Shown piece after piece: positions 1 to 12,324 of a DNA stretch of 64,000 bases (its first letter is position 1; every line of letters begins with the position of its first letter). Position numbers and translations under genes: made by a program. Source of the stretch: Paramecium octaurelia (taxonomy: Eukaryota > Ciliophora > Oligohymenophorea > Peniculida > Parameciidae). The notes beneath the pieces are model-generated. The model was not told where the DNA came from and did not search any database. It worked only from the letters and a program-made list of their open reading frames with translations. The DNA lies in contig CAJJDP010000060.1 of assembly GCA_905182995.1 (NCBI GenBank), positions 65,785 through 129,784 on the forward strand, in the 5' to 3' direction.

Positions 1-1545
1 TTTTTAAGCTATTCTTTTTCCATAATTTGAGCTTTTTTAAACTCCTACTTTTGTTTCTCTGATGCTATTTTTTCTTTAATTAATTGGTCTCTTCTTTAAG
101 ATTTTTCCTCAACTTTCTTTTTCAATTAATCTCTTTCAAAGTCTCTTAATCTTATCATTCTTTCCTAAGCTTCCTCTTATTCCTATTTTTTTAGCAATTC
201 TTTAAGATGTTTTTCTTTGATCATCTCATCTCTTTCTTTCAATACTTTGAGTGCTTATAATTCTTTTGCTTCTCTTTACATACTGATCTTTTCACACTTT
301 TTTTCTAATTCTTATTCATTTTTTAATAATAGCTAAAATTATTTTTGTTTAATTTACTTATTATCTATAGTTTTCTCTCTCCTCTTAAAGTTATCTTCTT
401 TAATGCAATGTTAATTCTCTTTCCTACTCATTAATTCTAAATCTATCATCGATTGCTTTAAATTTATTAATCAAATCCTCTTTCCTTTTATCTTGTTATT
501 CTGTATTCTTCTTTTACATCTCTTATCTTTTTAATTTTTGGAATTCTCTTTTCATATCCTATTCCTTATTCATCTACTCAATCTCCTTTTATTTAGCTAT
601 CAACTTTTCTTCAGCAACCAATTGTTTTTATTAAAAGTTCAGATAAACTTAATTTTATTAATGCAAAGCCCTTCTTTTATTTTCATCCCTTCTATAATTT
701 GCTTCCTCTTATTTTTCTTAAATCAATTGTTATCGAAGTTCTTTCTCTTCTTCCAATAAGACTTGACGTCTAGCTTCTCTTTATTCCATTTTTAATAGTT
801 TTGCTTCATACAATTACTCGAGCATTTATTAATGCACTCTTTCCTTTTCTTCTCTCTCTAACTAAGCCTTCTTTAGTTATTTATCTCTTTTATTCTTTTA
901 CTTCTTGAGTTCTTTCTCCTATAAGATCTTCTGCAATGGAGTTGTTTTATGACTGGTTTCATATTTCAATCTATCTTATTCTGCAAATTATTTCTATTTT
1001 CTTTACTGATCTTGATACTCTATTTATTGTTTCTTAAATTATTCATCAATCTTTTTATCCTTCCTTCTTTGTTCTAATTCATACCGTTACTCTTCTTGTC
1101 TCTCTTTCAATTCCAAATCCTTTTTTCGTATTAGTTGCTACAATTCTTAAGTTTTTATTTCCTCATTCAACGCCTTTTGCATTTATTTCTATCTTCTATT
1201 TTTATTCATCTCCATTCTCTTTCTTTCCATTTCTTAATCACTCCTCTCAAACTTTTCATCCTCATACTCATCCTTCTATTGTTAAATAATCTCCTCTCTC
1301 TCTGCTATTACTACTGAAACTCTGGCTTATCTTTTATCTTCTTCGTGTTAAAGGAATATTTTCCAACCTTGCTCATCCAAATTTAAATTTTTTTCTCTTT
1401 TCAATTCATTTAAACTTTTCATAACCAGTTATTCAGGCCTAATTCCTTGCCTTCTACATGCTTCAATCGATCTTGGAGAATTGATAATGGGATCTCTGAG
1501 TTTAGTCTAATCAAAATTTAATAGAGAAATTGGAGTGATATGCAT
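1..1545 (-). CDS. coiled-coil protein, 3' part outside window
   Basis: Read on the minus strand with TAA/TAG as Gln, this is a continuous E/K/Q/R-rich coiled-coil protein running off the left edge. I start it at the ATG at 1545 (MHITPISLLNF). The early segment DPIINSPRSIEACRRQGI resembles an N-terminal motif I know from many Paramecium coiled-coil proteins; that is recollection, not a search. The frame near position 90 is offset by one base from the frame at the start codon, so at least one tiny intron must lie inside. No enzymatic domain is seen. A cytoskeletal or scaffold role is inference only. Confidence 0.75.
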
Positions 1546-1863
1546 AAGTTAAAATTTATTAATTAAAACATTTATTAATTTACAAAACTATCCTTAGTGT
1601 GTATACATATTTACATGTTGACTACTTCACAATTTATGATAATAGTTCCTTTATAAATTATTGATTAATTATTTCTATTGGTAAATATAAATTAGGTTGC
1701 TCATAGAAGTCAATTGCCTTAATTATATAAACACAGCTGTATTTATAAAATTTATGTTTATATTCTCTTAAAACATATATATAAATATTTAATTTTACCT
1801 TAATTAGATTCGTTCATTTAATGAACAACCAAGCACAATCTCAAATTTGATTAAAATATTTTA
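1546..1863. other. intergenic, AT-rich
   Basis: Divergent intergenic stretch between two start codons. It is very AT-rich, holds no convincing coding frame, and probably carries both promoters. No specific element is recognised. Confidence 0.5.
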
Positions 1864-2434
1864 ATGAGAAATAAATAAACCCGCCCGTTATTTATACCCA
1901 ACCCAGAAAACGGGGATTTTCCTTTTGACATCAAAAACGCGAATACTCAAGATATAAAAGCCATAGACTTCTATAGAATGTACAATTCAATGCAAATGTT
2001 TATAGAGTAATTAATACCAGATCAGGTAAATTAGATTATTATCAAAAAAGACTCTCCAACAAAAAGTACAAACTAATGTTGATGCCATCTACAGGGTCTT
2101 TGTTGAAAAAGACTTAAACCCTCCCCCACCTCAAAAACTAGTGGGAAGAAGAAGTTCTCCTTATACATATTAAAAACAAGAGTTTTGGCAATTAGTCGAG
2201 CACTTGAATTCTCTAGGATTCTCTTATCGTCAAATATCAGAGAGATTGCAAGTGCATTATGTTTAAATTTCAACTCATCATCGAAGCACAGTTGATTATG
2301 ATGACGAAGATTCTGAATAGGAGTCATTCTCTGTAAAGAAAGTAGGCAAAGAATAAGTTAAATAACATTTGGTTGTTCAAAAATAATAACAACATGACGT
2401 TTTTTATTCAGATGATGAAAAAGGACATAAATGA
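1864..2434 (+). CDS. hypothetical protein, paralogue of the gene at 25176-25735
   Basis: 181-residue protein from ATG 1864 to TGA 2432-2434 after removing a 25-nt intron (2026-2050, GTAAAT...AAAAAG). It has a conserved N-terminal block (FPFDIKNANTQDIKAIDFYR then MYNSMQMFIEQLIPDQ) and a polar, Q/D/K-rich C-terminus. The minus-strand gene at 25176-25735 has the same N-terminal block and an intron after the same Gln codon, so the two are paralogues. I do not recognise the family and see no catalytic motif, signal peptide or membrane segment. Without the intron the frame meets TGA at about 2079. Confidence 0.75.
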
Positions 2435-2597
2435 AATTCATACATAAATCGATGCTTTTTCCTTTTATATTCAAAATGTCTTATATTCTTAACAATTGCA
2501 CTTGACTATGTTATAAATATCTTAACAAGGAACATCTAATTTAAACAGAATAAAATGTGAATTGTAAAATTATGGAATATAAATTTCAACTTGTTTG

Positions 2598-4277
2598 TCA
2601 CTTCTTTAAAACTTTCCCTTTTACTTCCTCTCTCAATTGATTGAATAGATGATCTTCTTCTTCCTCCTCTTATTCTTCATCTTTGCTAGGCAATTCATTA
2701 AAAAGTTCATCATCATTAGGTAAAACTGAATAATCTTAAGAATTATTTGAATGCAAATGAGAATTCTATTGTTTTGGTTTGATCCTGACATTTCTTTTTA
2801 AAAACTCCTAGTCATTCAATTCTAAGACAGAACTGAACATAGATTTATTTAGTAATTCTTATTATTACTATACAATAAAATCTGAAATTTACCGTTTAGG
2901 ATAAATTAAGCAATTTCTCCTTGATTGCATCTATAATGCCTTAAAACCCTTTATCTTTATGTTATGCTAATTTCTTCAAATTTCTGGCAATCCAATTATT
3001 CAATTTATTTTGAAGTAGTCCAGAAATTGTTGCTTTCTCTTCCACTTCTATGACCATTTTATCTTAATCTGTTTGTTCATTTCTTTGTTTATGGTTTTCA
3101 ACTGAGAATTCTTTGTCCAAATCACTGTATTCTTGTTTTAAATGAGTAAAATTATTCCTTAAGTCCTGATTTTCCTATTTTAAATTATTTATTTTCTTTT
3201 CATAATCTGATATGGATATCAGTAAATGAGAGTACGTTTGTTCTCTGCCGATAAATTTCTAGACAATTTCATTGGCATCAGAAATGCCTGTTGAAGCCTT
3301 TATTTTTTAAAAGGCTATTTCTAAATTTTGATATTAAGCTATTCCTCTTTGCATTTTACTCTTCAAGAAAGAATTTAAGAATTTGTGAACTAATAATAAC
3401 TTTCTCCATTTTTTTAATGCTCCATCTCTAATATCATTAGCAGCAACCTCTGCAATCTCTTGTTGTCTTTTAATTCTCTCATCTCTTTTGTGTTCAACAT
3501 CTTATTTTTATTTTAGTTCATTTTTAAATCTAGAAATATTATTTTCCCTATTTCTATTTTATTGTTTAATTCCATCAGCCACTTCCTTCAAGGCCAACAT
3601 TGTTTTTTAATGTAAAACCTAAATTTCCAAGGCTCTATAATAGTATTATTGTTATTTTACTTTTAACTTGATGATTAACATGCTAACAATGCTGATTTAA
3701 GGTGTCTTTCATATTGATTTGCTCTTAATTAATAAGTTACTTAATCTTTCTTCATTCTTGTCAACATGTGTTCGAAAATATTCTTATCATAATTGCTTTG
3801 ACTTAATAATTTTTATTATTCTTATAATTTGGATGAGTAATCATTTTCTTATCTTACTAAATCCTTTTATCGTTGATTATACTATTCAATTTGATAGCTC
3901 ATTTGATCAATATCCTTTCTCATTTTATCAATATCTTTGTCTTTATTGTTTCCAGACATTTTCATGTAATCGCAACTTTTTTTTAATTCTGTCAAATTAG
4001 CATGCACTTCTTAAGCTTCATCAACTTTCTATTGAGATTATATTCAATATGAGCTACTTTTTAATCTTCCAATTGTTTAGGATAATAGTCGTTGTCTTAG
4101 CCTAAAACCGAGCACAGACTATTATGTTTAATCAATTTGTCAACAGATTTGAGGACAGCTGAGTTACGATATTTCTCGAAATCACTCTTTTTAGATCTGG
4201 TACGAGATTTGTGCGAATAGAGTCTAATCTTATTAATAATTGGGAGTAATTACATCTGGAAGTTCCACTACGGACAT
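2598..4277 (-). CDS. coiled-coil protein, possible outer-dynein-arm docking type
   Basis: 524-residue protein from ATG 4277 to TGA 2598, with four introns of 25, 29, 26 and 25 nt (the first at 4229-4253). It is coiled-coil through most of its length and ends in an acidic stretch (EEQEEEEEDHLFNQL). The segment IKASTGISDANEIVQKF recalls the helical motif shared by outer dynein arm docking-complex proteins of the CCDC63/CCDC114/CCDC151 group, so an axonemal role is plausible. That assignment rests on one motif plus general architecture and is uncertain. The intron phases all agree, which supports the model itself strongly. Confidence 0.7.
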
Positions 4278-4405
4278 TATTGATAATAAATAAATTATAT
4301 TTCATTGTATTTATTAAAATAATTGTATAATTATTGAACTATAAGTTGATAAGAACAACTAGTCATATAGATTAATTAAAAATAATAGATAATTTGCTAA
4401 TTATG

Positions 4406-5275
4406 TCAATCATGAAGTATGACCTTGGATTTCAAATTAATTTCATTTAGAACTTGCTCTTTTTATAGTTGAATATGTTGTACAAATTGAGCAAGTTCTG
4501 AATCTATTTCAAAAGTCTTTAAGTAATTCAACATCTCCTGTTATATCTTTGTTTATTATCAAATATTGTACAGTTTCATCGATGAGATGATTACTTCCAT
4601 TATAATCTTCCAATCCTCTGCATTCTCTAGGAATTTATTTATGTTCCTCAATGTCATCAATAATCGAAATCATTTCAATTTTTATCTACAGTTAACATAA
4701 TTGTTCTACCTTCCCATTGTGGGCTAGACATTCATAACATGAGATGATTCCATTTCCTTTGGTCAAATAAATACTAAATGGAGATGAGGTTCCTTATAAA
4801 GAACTGAGTGAGATTTCTGAAGAACTTTGAATTTGGAGTATTTAACTATCAATAACATCTGTCTCATTTGATTATTATCTATTGTAGAAATCAAAACATA
4901 TTAAAATTTAAACATTTTCGACATTTTTACTTAGTTCTATTCTTAATTGGTCTTCAGAATCTTTGAATTTGAAACCATTCCATTTCAGCTAATCACATAT
5001 TTAGGGATTGCTGTTTATTGTAATGGTTTCAAACATTTTTTCCTTTTCTGTAAGTTAAAGTAGCTGATCTTTAAATAAACACTCCTTATACTTATTTCGA
5101 TTGATGATTGTGGAATACTTATTTGAGATCCAGGAATGTTCAAGGGGAATAAGGTTCTTGCTATTCTCAAGGGCATTTTAGTTATCATAGATGTTTTTGA
5201 ATGTGTATTTAAGAAATTATAATTAAAATTAAGATCATATGGGAGTGGCAGTATGTAAATAAGAGAATCAATCAT
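4406..5275 (-). CDS. mitochondrial p32/MAM33-like glycoprotein family protein
   Basis: 273 residues if started at 5275, or 244 if started at the internal ATG at 5188. The latter gives a better matrix-targeting presequence (MITKMPLRIARTLFPLN). Two introns of 23 and 25 nt. The body matches the p32/MAM33 fold order: an early WNGFKFKDSEDQLRIELS strand region, a central PFSIYLTKGNGIISCYECL strand, then C-terminal helices ending NYLKTFEIDSELAQFV and HIQLQKEQ, equivalent to the FLxxRGxDxxLAxF...KEQxxY helix of the family. Family members are acidic trimeric mitochondrial matrix proteins linked to ribosome and respiratory function. Identification is from pattern memory and moderately sure. Confidence 0.7.
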
Positions 5276-5316
5276 ATGGAGAAGAAGTCATTTAGGAGAA
5301 TGTTTAGCCTAATCCA

Positions 5317-5707
5317 ATGGCTTGTGCGAATGGCTTATCTTCGAACTTGGATGGTTCCAATCTCACACATCCAAGTTTAAAAAAGAAAATTATCGCTTAG
5401 GTTACAGGAAAGCTCCCAGATGACCCCATAAGTATGATGAATTCAATAGCATTATTCCTAGATTTGAGCAACAACTAATCAAGTATTCTCTTAGAGGAAA
5501 AATAAGAACCTACTACTCCTGCACTTCCTACTTAGTAAATAATACATATCAATTAGCGATATCATCTAATAGAATGGAGATATACCAAACTTCTAGAACA
5601 TTTAATTGTTTACGAAGGAAGTCTTTTAATCGGTAAAGCTGAATTCATCATAAAAATTAGTTTCTTCTCAACCTGAAAAAATCCTTCAATGTATCTATAA
5701 TTAATGA
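5317..5707 (+). CDS. small hypothetical protein
   Basis: 120 residues from ATG 5317 (MACANGLSSNLDGSN) to TGA 5705-5707 with a 28-nt intron at 5633-5660. It ends in HLIVYEGSLLI then SSQPEKILQCIYN. No domain is recognised. The start lies 41 bp from the divergent p32-like start. The frame is consistent but short, so it could be spurious, or the start could be wrong because the frame is open upstream. Confidence 0.45.
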
Positions 5708-6555
5708 GATTTAGATTAGAGTTCTAAGAATAATAATCGCAATATTCAAAAGCATGCAACGATGACAAAAGATAAAGTCTATTAAAAATAAATGTAGTCG
5801 AGGATAATGTAATTGATTTCAATTATAATAGCTTGACGATTACATTTTTTTTGATTGGAAGAATACAAACTTTTAGTTAACTAGTATTAATGAATAAAAT
5901 TTATTGAAGAAAGCTAGTTCTACTAAACCTACGTCTAAACAAGTCAAAAAAAATTATTGATCTTCATAGTATAATTTATATAGTTTAACTAAAACATTAA
6001 TATCTCACCCCATCATATTGAATTAGAGTAATTGCATTCATAATTTCTTGTTAAGTTGATGAGAGTATTTATGGTTTTGAAAATTTCAGCTTGACATCTC
6101 AAAACAATTAAAATACTGCTGATATCCATTAATCTACGGCGTTATAGATTGCTAAGATTTTACTAAAAAGAATATTACATTTAATTATGTTAAATTCTAC
6201 AATTAAAAAATCAAAAAATTTCCCTTAATTTATACCAAAATATTTTTTAAAAAAGGTTATGTAATTTCATTTTACTATTGAATATCTAAAGTGTCTTAAT
6301 TATGATTTTCTCCCTCTATTGATAACATTAATCATTTATTATAATTTTATTAATTTAAAATCAGCTAAGATTCTAAAGAGTTAAATTAAAACTCTAAATT
6401 AAGATATATTTGCAATTTAAAATTTAATGTTACTATTCTTAAAGTAATCAGAAGAAGTAATTAACATTAAATGATCCTTAGAAAGGAATAAATTAAGCCT
6501 CATAAAAATTTATAATAAATTTAAGGTTCAATTAGTTAATTATATATTTAATCAG
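5708..6555. other. intergenic, AT-rich
   Basis: About 850 bp with scattered short open frames on both strands and no model that survives splicing checks. It precedes the sensor-like gene. Nothing else is seen. Confidence 0.45.
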
Positions 6556-8011
6556 ATGAATAAATATGGCACTCGATTTAAAGATCGACTTTTAGAAAAA
6601 TAATATTTAATCCATAAAGTTTAGGTTATATAGTTTCCAATACTAGCATATTTGACTATCGGTGGCATTATATTATTACTTGCAAATACAATTGCCTATT
6701 TGATAAATGTCAATTACACGAATGCATTAATTACAGGAAGCGTTATGACATATTTATTGTTCCAATATATGATTTTGAGGAAATATGAATCACTAAAATT
6801 GAACTATTGTAATTTGGCATTAATGATGACGAATTTCGCTTCATTGGTTTTTGAAATCATAATCTATCCATCTTATGATTATTACGATGGTTATTTACTT
6901 GGATCCAATCAAATGCTGGTGCATACGATTCTTATGTTTGCTTGTAATTTGGAATTAGGTATCTTTAGCAATATTGTATTAACTATTGTAAGAGTTGTCA
7001 TAGTTGTTGAAGGTTCAGACACACTTTCTGCCTAATAATACTTTTATTCCATTATTGTGACATTGAGTTTCATGGTTATTTAATATCAAATTGAAAAGCA
7101 ATATAGACAATCATTTCTTCTACAATTCAAAGACAACAGTTGGGGTATTAATAATTATAAATATTCAAATAGAGATCCTAGTTCCATTACTGCTGAAAAA
7201 GCCATTTTTCATTTTCACTTTCAACAAAGATACCAATATGTATGAAACCATAATGAGTTCCTAAAAGGAATTCTTTAAGTCGGAAAAACCTCTTAGTACT
7301 TTCTTGTTTAAATCCAGGGTAAAATAGCAGACGCTGGAACAATATTTAATGAAAAAAACTATTACAAATGAAAACAAGAAGTAATCCTCATGTTTATTTA
7401 ACAATCAGATGGATGTTGAATATTAGATGAAGAAATTGCAGGTTTCTATAGTGTGTTGTAAATTTGAACAGTTGATTTACGCTATTACTATAGACTCAGA
7501 AGATCCACTCATAAATCAGACCAATATTAAATTAAACTAAGCTTTGTAAAATTGCAGAAACATTCTTAACACTCAGATTTTGCAAATCAATAAAGTTTTA
7601 GGTGTTTATTTATAAGATACTTTTAGCCCTTTACTAAGGGATCTTAGAATATCCTTATATGAAGTATATTATAAATAATTATCAAATCAAAAATTATAAT
7701 TAGTAAAAATGAAAAAGTTGTTACTCAAATGTTCCAAAATATTCGAAACCCCTACTACTAAAATAAAGATTGATTGCTGTGAATAAATTCGATTTGTAAC
7801 TATAAAACCCACTTTGATCTTATTTCTATTTGAAATATTTAAATTGGTGGAGAAGAATTAGCAAGTATAGATATGCATAAATCAAAAAAATACAACGACA
7901 ATGTTTATCTATGGTTTAAGACAGATGCCCAAAACTGTACAATTTAAGGAATGCTAGTAAACCCTAATAGATAGCACTCATTTTGAGACTTAATGTAATA
8001 TTTACTTATGA
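6556..8011 (+). CDS. multi-pass membrane protein with degenerate sensor-kinase-like cytosolic part
   Basis: 475 residues with one 28-nt intron (7145-7172) located after the Trp of KDNSW. Residues about 25-190 hold roughly six hydrophobic segments; the short loop DGYLLGSNQMLVHTILMFA is nearly identical to its paralogue at 19025. The cytosolic half contains KKPFFIFTFN, a PLLRDLRISLYEVYY helix and then FVTIKPTLILFLFEIF. This order resembles the dimerisation helix plus the start of an HATPase domain of histidine kinases, but the phospho-acceptor His and the Gly-rich ATP boxes are not visible. A sensor-derived pseudo-kinase is therefore inference. The extreme C-terminus is uncertain: the paralogue continues about 20 residues further, and another frame here (VIFTYENLDFSFEF) looks homologous. 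Confidence 0.75.
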
Positions 8012-8278
8012 AAACTTAGATTTTTCATTTGAATTTTAAAAATCTCCATCTTCTCATTTTTATTTTGAGAACCAGGATAAATACTAACAATTGGATTGAT
8101 TAATTTAATATTACCTATAATTATAAATATATATTTTAGAAGACTGAGGATTCCTTATTATGAAGAGATATGATCAAGAAGATATTGGCTAAAAAAGGGA
8201 AAGATATATTTCAGTATTAATTCAAATACTCAACTAGTGTATTTTAACCAAAATAATATTAAATAAAATATTAATATA

Positions 8279-8763
8279 ATGTAATACTCAAACACTTACG
8301 AGTCAGTTGTTAAGACTTAGGTAGTTAGTGGATAGGATCAAAAACCACTAAATTTAGGATTGACTGATGTTGAAGGAGCAAAGGTTAGTTTGTCAATTTC
8401 GAATATAGGCTGTGGCAAGAAGACTGTTTGATACTTACGATAGAGATAGGAATGGATAAATTGATAATGTTGAGGTAGTTCCAATGATTGTGGATGTCTA
8501 TAAATCATTTAATCGAATTTTCTCACCAGCCAGAGGAGATATTGACTCGTTTTACAAGTTGACAATGATTGATATATTTTTATAGAGTTTTGGATAGAAA
8601 TCAAGATGGAAAGATAACTTACTAAGATCTTGAAGATTTATGCATCAGATATCTCACTAACTAAACACCAACAAATATTAGAGCTTCTGAGGCTCCTCGT
8701 TAGAGTGGTATCCAATAGACATCACAAACAGTCACTTCACAATACAGAAGAACCTAATTTTGA
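8279..8763 (+). CDS. small EF-hand calcium-binding protein
   Basis: 143 residues with introns of 25 nt (8384-8408) and 28 nt (8558-8585). Two EF-hand loops are visible: DRDRNGQIDNVE (residues about 50-61) and DRNQDGKITYQD (about 90-101). Both have acidic residues at positions 1 and 12 and Gly at 6, so both should bind Ca2+. The C-terminus is polar and Q/T/S-rich. It is calmodulin-related but with only two clear hands, so it is probably a regulatory sensor of motility or exocytosis (inference). It ends 48 bp before the convergent gene. Confidence 0.85.
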
Positions 8764-8811
8764 TTGTGATTGGTATATAAAAACGAATTGCCAAAATAAT
8801 AATATTCATTC

Positions 8812-10798
8812 TCAATACTACCTGCTTGTAATACTACCAAATACCAATTGGATATGGGGTTCATCTTGGATATCAACTCTTTCAGTATTATTTTTCATGA
8901 ATATTTGAGACGATTAAAGATTTTAGCATAGCATTTCCAATTAATTGGAGTATATTCTAGAAAACAATCGTTTGATGTCATCATCCATAAATTATAGTAT
9001 GGCCTCATCAGTTTAGGTGAGTTCCTGCTTTTTAATTAATCTTGAATACGCCTCATAAGCATCATCCAATCTGAGTACATCTGGCTTTTCATTTTCCAAA
9101 ATGAATTTATATTCTTACTTTTGTTCTAATTCCTTTATTTTTTTTTCGAAATTATCATCAAACATGTCATAAGGTATCATAGGTTTGGGTATATAATTAA
9201 ATAGAGCCAATTGATCTTTGTTTAATAAGATATGTTTCAACTTATCCAATTCATTGAATTTTGTGATCAATTAACAAATATCTAATTTATTGATTATTTT
9301 ATTCATAGCATATTTTAATTGTCTTTGTTTGTCCTTTTTGAAACCCAATAAGAATTTGATGTTGTCAATTAAAGTGAAATTTAACGAAGATTTTTTTTTT
9401 CTTAAGAATTTTTTGATTTCCTGTTAAGTTTTTGAGAATTCAGCAAAAGACTTTCTAATTTAAATGTTCTCTGATTTCAGAATATCCCCAGGGTAGTCTT
9501 TGACATCACTTTTATTTAATTGATTTCCTATTGGAACCGATTTGGCCACTGACAATATATCTAGATCAAGGGATTCCTTGCTTTCAAATCTAAAGATTTT
9601 ATTGGCCATTGCCAGATTCATTGAAGAGAACAAGATGGGATAGAATAGACAATTGATAAAAATGATCGTGATTTACCACAACCCTCCAATCTACCCCAAT
9701 AGAGTGTAGAGTTTAAGATAGCTCCTTTAATATTGATTTCTTCTCTGTTCTAAGAAGATTGAATTTTGGACCAGATATTACTGATTATACGGTACGTTGT
9801 CTTCTTTGATGGTGGATTGCATAATGGCAGTATCCAAAACATAATCATTCTACAAAATGCCATAATCGGTAGTTGTTTCAGTGACTTTGAAGGTGGAATG
9901 TATGGACTTTGAGTTGGTTAAGGAGAAGGGGGAATATTAAATGGAGATGACATCTTCATATGGTTTAGAGGGAGAGTGCATTTGGATTAAGGTGTCGCTT
10001 AAATACATGACCTAAAAGTGTGATTTGGAAGTACTTACAAAAAAGCCTGCTTGCATCTAACTGTTGATTTCATCCAGAGGGGCACAGCCTTAATAATTGG
10101 TAGTATTTTTGCATATACTTAAAGTTACTGTCAAAAATTAAAATCGATCTTCCTGACTATATCCTTGAAGTTACTACAAACTCACTATCAATTGATACCA
10201 AAGGATGTTATTCCCAGTAGTCAATAGATGGACAATACATATATTGAAGTTTAAACTTTTAAAAATAGTCCTGCTAATATTGCGATGAAAAGTGCTTTTC
10301 CATTTGACATGGCTCTAATGGAATATTGGAGCAGCTGAATAATACTGAAGGTGTCATACTTGTAATCAATTTGGGAAACTCCTTCTCCATTTAAATAACG
10401 ATTTCTTAGACAATTTTGTACGCTCAATGTAAAATATTTGTTTAACGTTTGCAACGAACTTAATTGTGGATTTGCGATTGTCAACACAAATGTAAAATTA
10501 TTATTCCCGAAATACAAGGGCTAAATACATTATTGAGTCATACAGACGTGTTCGATGGTTGGAGTTCTGAGAATACTACCCGAGGGTTATCTCGATTTGA
10601 CAAATCTAATAATTCATGGGCGATGTAATATAAATAGGCAAAGCAAATTACTATAGTGAGAATTTAGCCTAAGGGAGTAGAGAACTTCTGCCTCTTCAAA
10701 ATTCTAAATTGGGGAAGGATTCCAAAAAAATCGAAGCGTTCTATAACTTATGTGGTTAGATGTTTTGTGCAAGTTTAAGGTTTTTGAAATTTAAGCAT
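8812..10798 (-). CDS. ciliate-specific membrane protein family (N- and C-terminal TM, large exoplasmic domain)
   Basis: 637 residues with three introns of 23, 25 and 25 nt. The layout matches a large ciliate family I know as putative transmembrane proteins: a cytosolic start with FDFFGILPQFRILKRQKFST, one TM helix (ILTIVICFAYLYYIAHEL), and a Cys-containing exoplasmic region (YMYCPSIDYW, LSICKNTTNYQGCAPLDEIN). A second TM block follows (GQIGGLWQITIIFINCLFYP), then a charged cytosolic tail with DQLALFNYIPKPMIP. The function of the family is unknown to me. Intron phases and total length agree, so the model is firm. Confidence 0.82.
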
Positions 10799-11218
10799 AA
10801 AATGTTATATAAAATCTTAATTATTGAAAAATAAATGTTTTATTGAGCATCATGAAATTAACTTAAGATGATGAATTAAACAATCAGAAATTAAAAAGGA
10901 TTTGTTACTCAGCAAATGTTGAATTTCAACATTATTTAAAATAATTTCATGGCTTAATAAAAGTGAAAGTGCAAACCCACTTCCCAAGTTTATACTCAAT
11001 CAAGATCATAAAAATATAATTTCCATGTATTTTTAATTTATTAAGACAAACTGTTGATTATTTGAATCTTTTTATTCTAACAGTATATTTAAGATAAATG
11101 CTCGATGAAGATGCCAATTCTACAAGAATGAAGAAGTAATGGGATTGCTTTGGACTTGTGAGATTAATTATTGAATATAAAAAATGAATTCGTTTTTGAA
11201 AAATTAAATAATAAAATT
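10799..11218. other. intergenic, AT-rich
   Basis: Divergent spacer upstream of the trichocyst matrix protein gene. No coding frame or recognisable element is seen. It must contain the promoter of a presumably highly expressed gene. Confidence 0.5.
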
Positions 11219-12302
11219 ATGAAATCAACATTGACTGTGCTCTTGGTTGTTTTAGTGTCTGTCTAGGGTTTCTAGATTGATATGTTCAACAAACATCACA
11301 TCCCCAACAGAAACATCATGGAAATTATGATGTAAATCGAATCCAAACTTGCCTCAGGAGGTCCATTCGACACAATCAACACAATGTTGTAAGACTTCAG
11401 AACTTCAGTCACATCAGAATAAATTGCTCATGATGACTTGTTTGCCAGATAAAAGAATGAATGCGATTCTGAAACAGCTTTCAGAAAGGGATAAATTCAA
11501 GATGCCAGCAAGATCTTGAGTGCTTCAACCAACCAATTGAACTTGTGCTCATTCTAAAGATAAAAGGCAAAGGCTGAATTCGGTATGACAGAAGACCAAC
11601 TCACCATGAACTAATAACACTTGTCATTGATCCAAGAAGTCAGAAAGACAGAATAAGAGAACTTCAACAAGATGGCTGTCATCTTCTAAGATGCATTGAG
11701 AGTCATCGATGAATCAGTTTATTTGGCCAAGAAATTCAGCGTTGGTGATGCCAGCTTGATCGAATTAGCTGATGCCACAGGTCAAATGATGTAACACTCA
11801 GTCAGTTTGAAGAGAACTGGATCATATGCTGCAGTTTTGGCTTCATTGGCCAGAATCTCATTGGCTGAATAAGTTAGTTCAGCTGATGTTGAGAGATTGA
11901 TCCAATTATTGTAAACCTTGAGGTAATCCATCCATCAATATATTTAGAAACAACATCGAAGATGCTTACAATCAATTCACAGCTGAAAACAATTAAGCCA
12001 TCGTCTTATACAACAACTAAAAGGAGAGAATTGATAAGAACATTGCCAGATTAGAGAAATCCAAGACCAGACTTGAAGATTAAATCACCGATTTGAATGG
12101 ATGCGTCGCCACTTAAACTGCCATCTCATAAGCTGCTAGCAACAAGAAGTAAAGAAATCAAAAATTGTTGGATGATGCCACTGCTCTTTGCACTACCTTC
12201 AACAGTGAATATGAGAATGCCTCAGCTGCCAGAAGATAAGAATTAGTCCTCTTATCTGAAGTCGAGAGATTGGTCGAAAAAAGATAAAATGAAATTAAAT
12301 GA
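11219..12302 (+). CDS. trichocyst matrix protein (TMP)
   Basis: 352 residues with one 25-nt intron (11923-11947). It begins with a signal peptide (MKSTLTVLLVVLVSVQG) and continues as alternating amphipathic helices rich in Ala, Gln, Ser and Lys, with few Cys. This matches Paramecium trichocyst matrix proteins, which are made as secretory precursors, processed, and crystallise inside trichocysts. Codon third positions carry more G and C than in neighbouring genes (AAG, ATC, GCC, AAC are common), as expected for a highly expressed gene. I cannot say which TMP subfamily (T1, T2, T4 and so on). It ends 22 bp from the convergent gene. Confidence 0.9.
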
Positions 12303-12324
12303 TGAAAATTATCATCAATAATAA

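Noticed and set aside
1..1545. Short hydrophobic plus-strand ORFs at 538-759 and 1135-1317
   Set aside because: They are the antisense of a Glu/Lys-rich coiled coil, which always looks Leu/Phe/Ile-rich when reversed.
2073..2327. 84-aa minus-strand ORF
   Set aside because: Antisense shadow of the spliced gene at 1864-2434.
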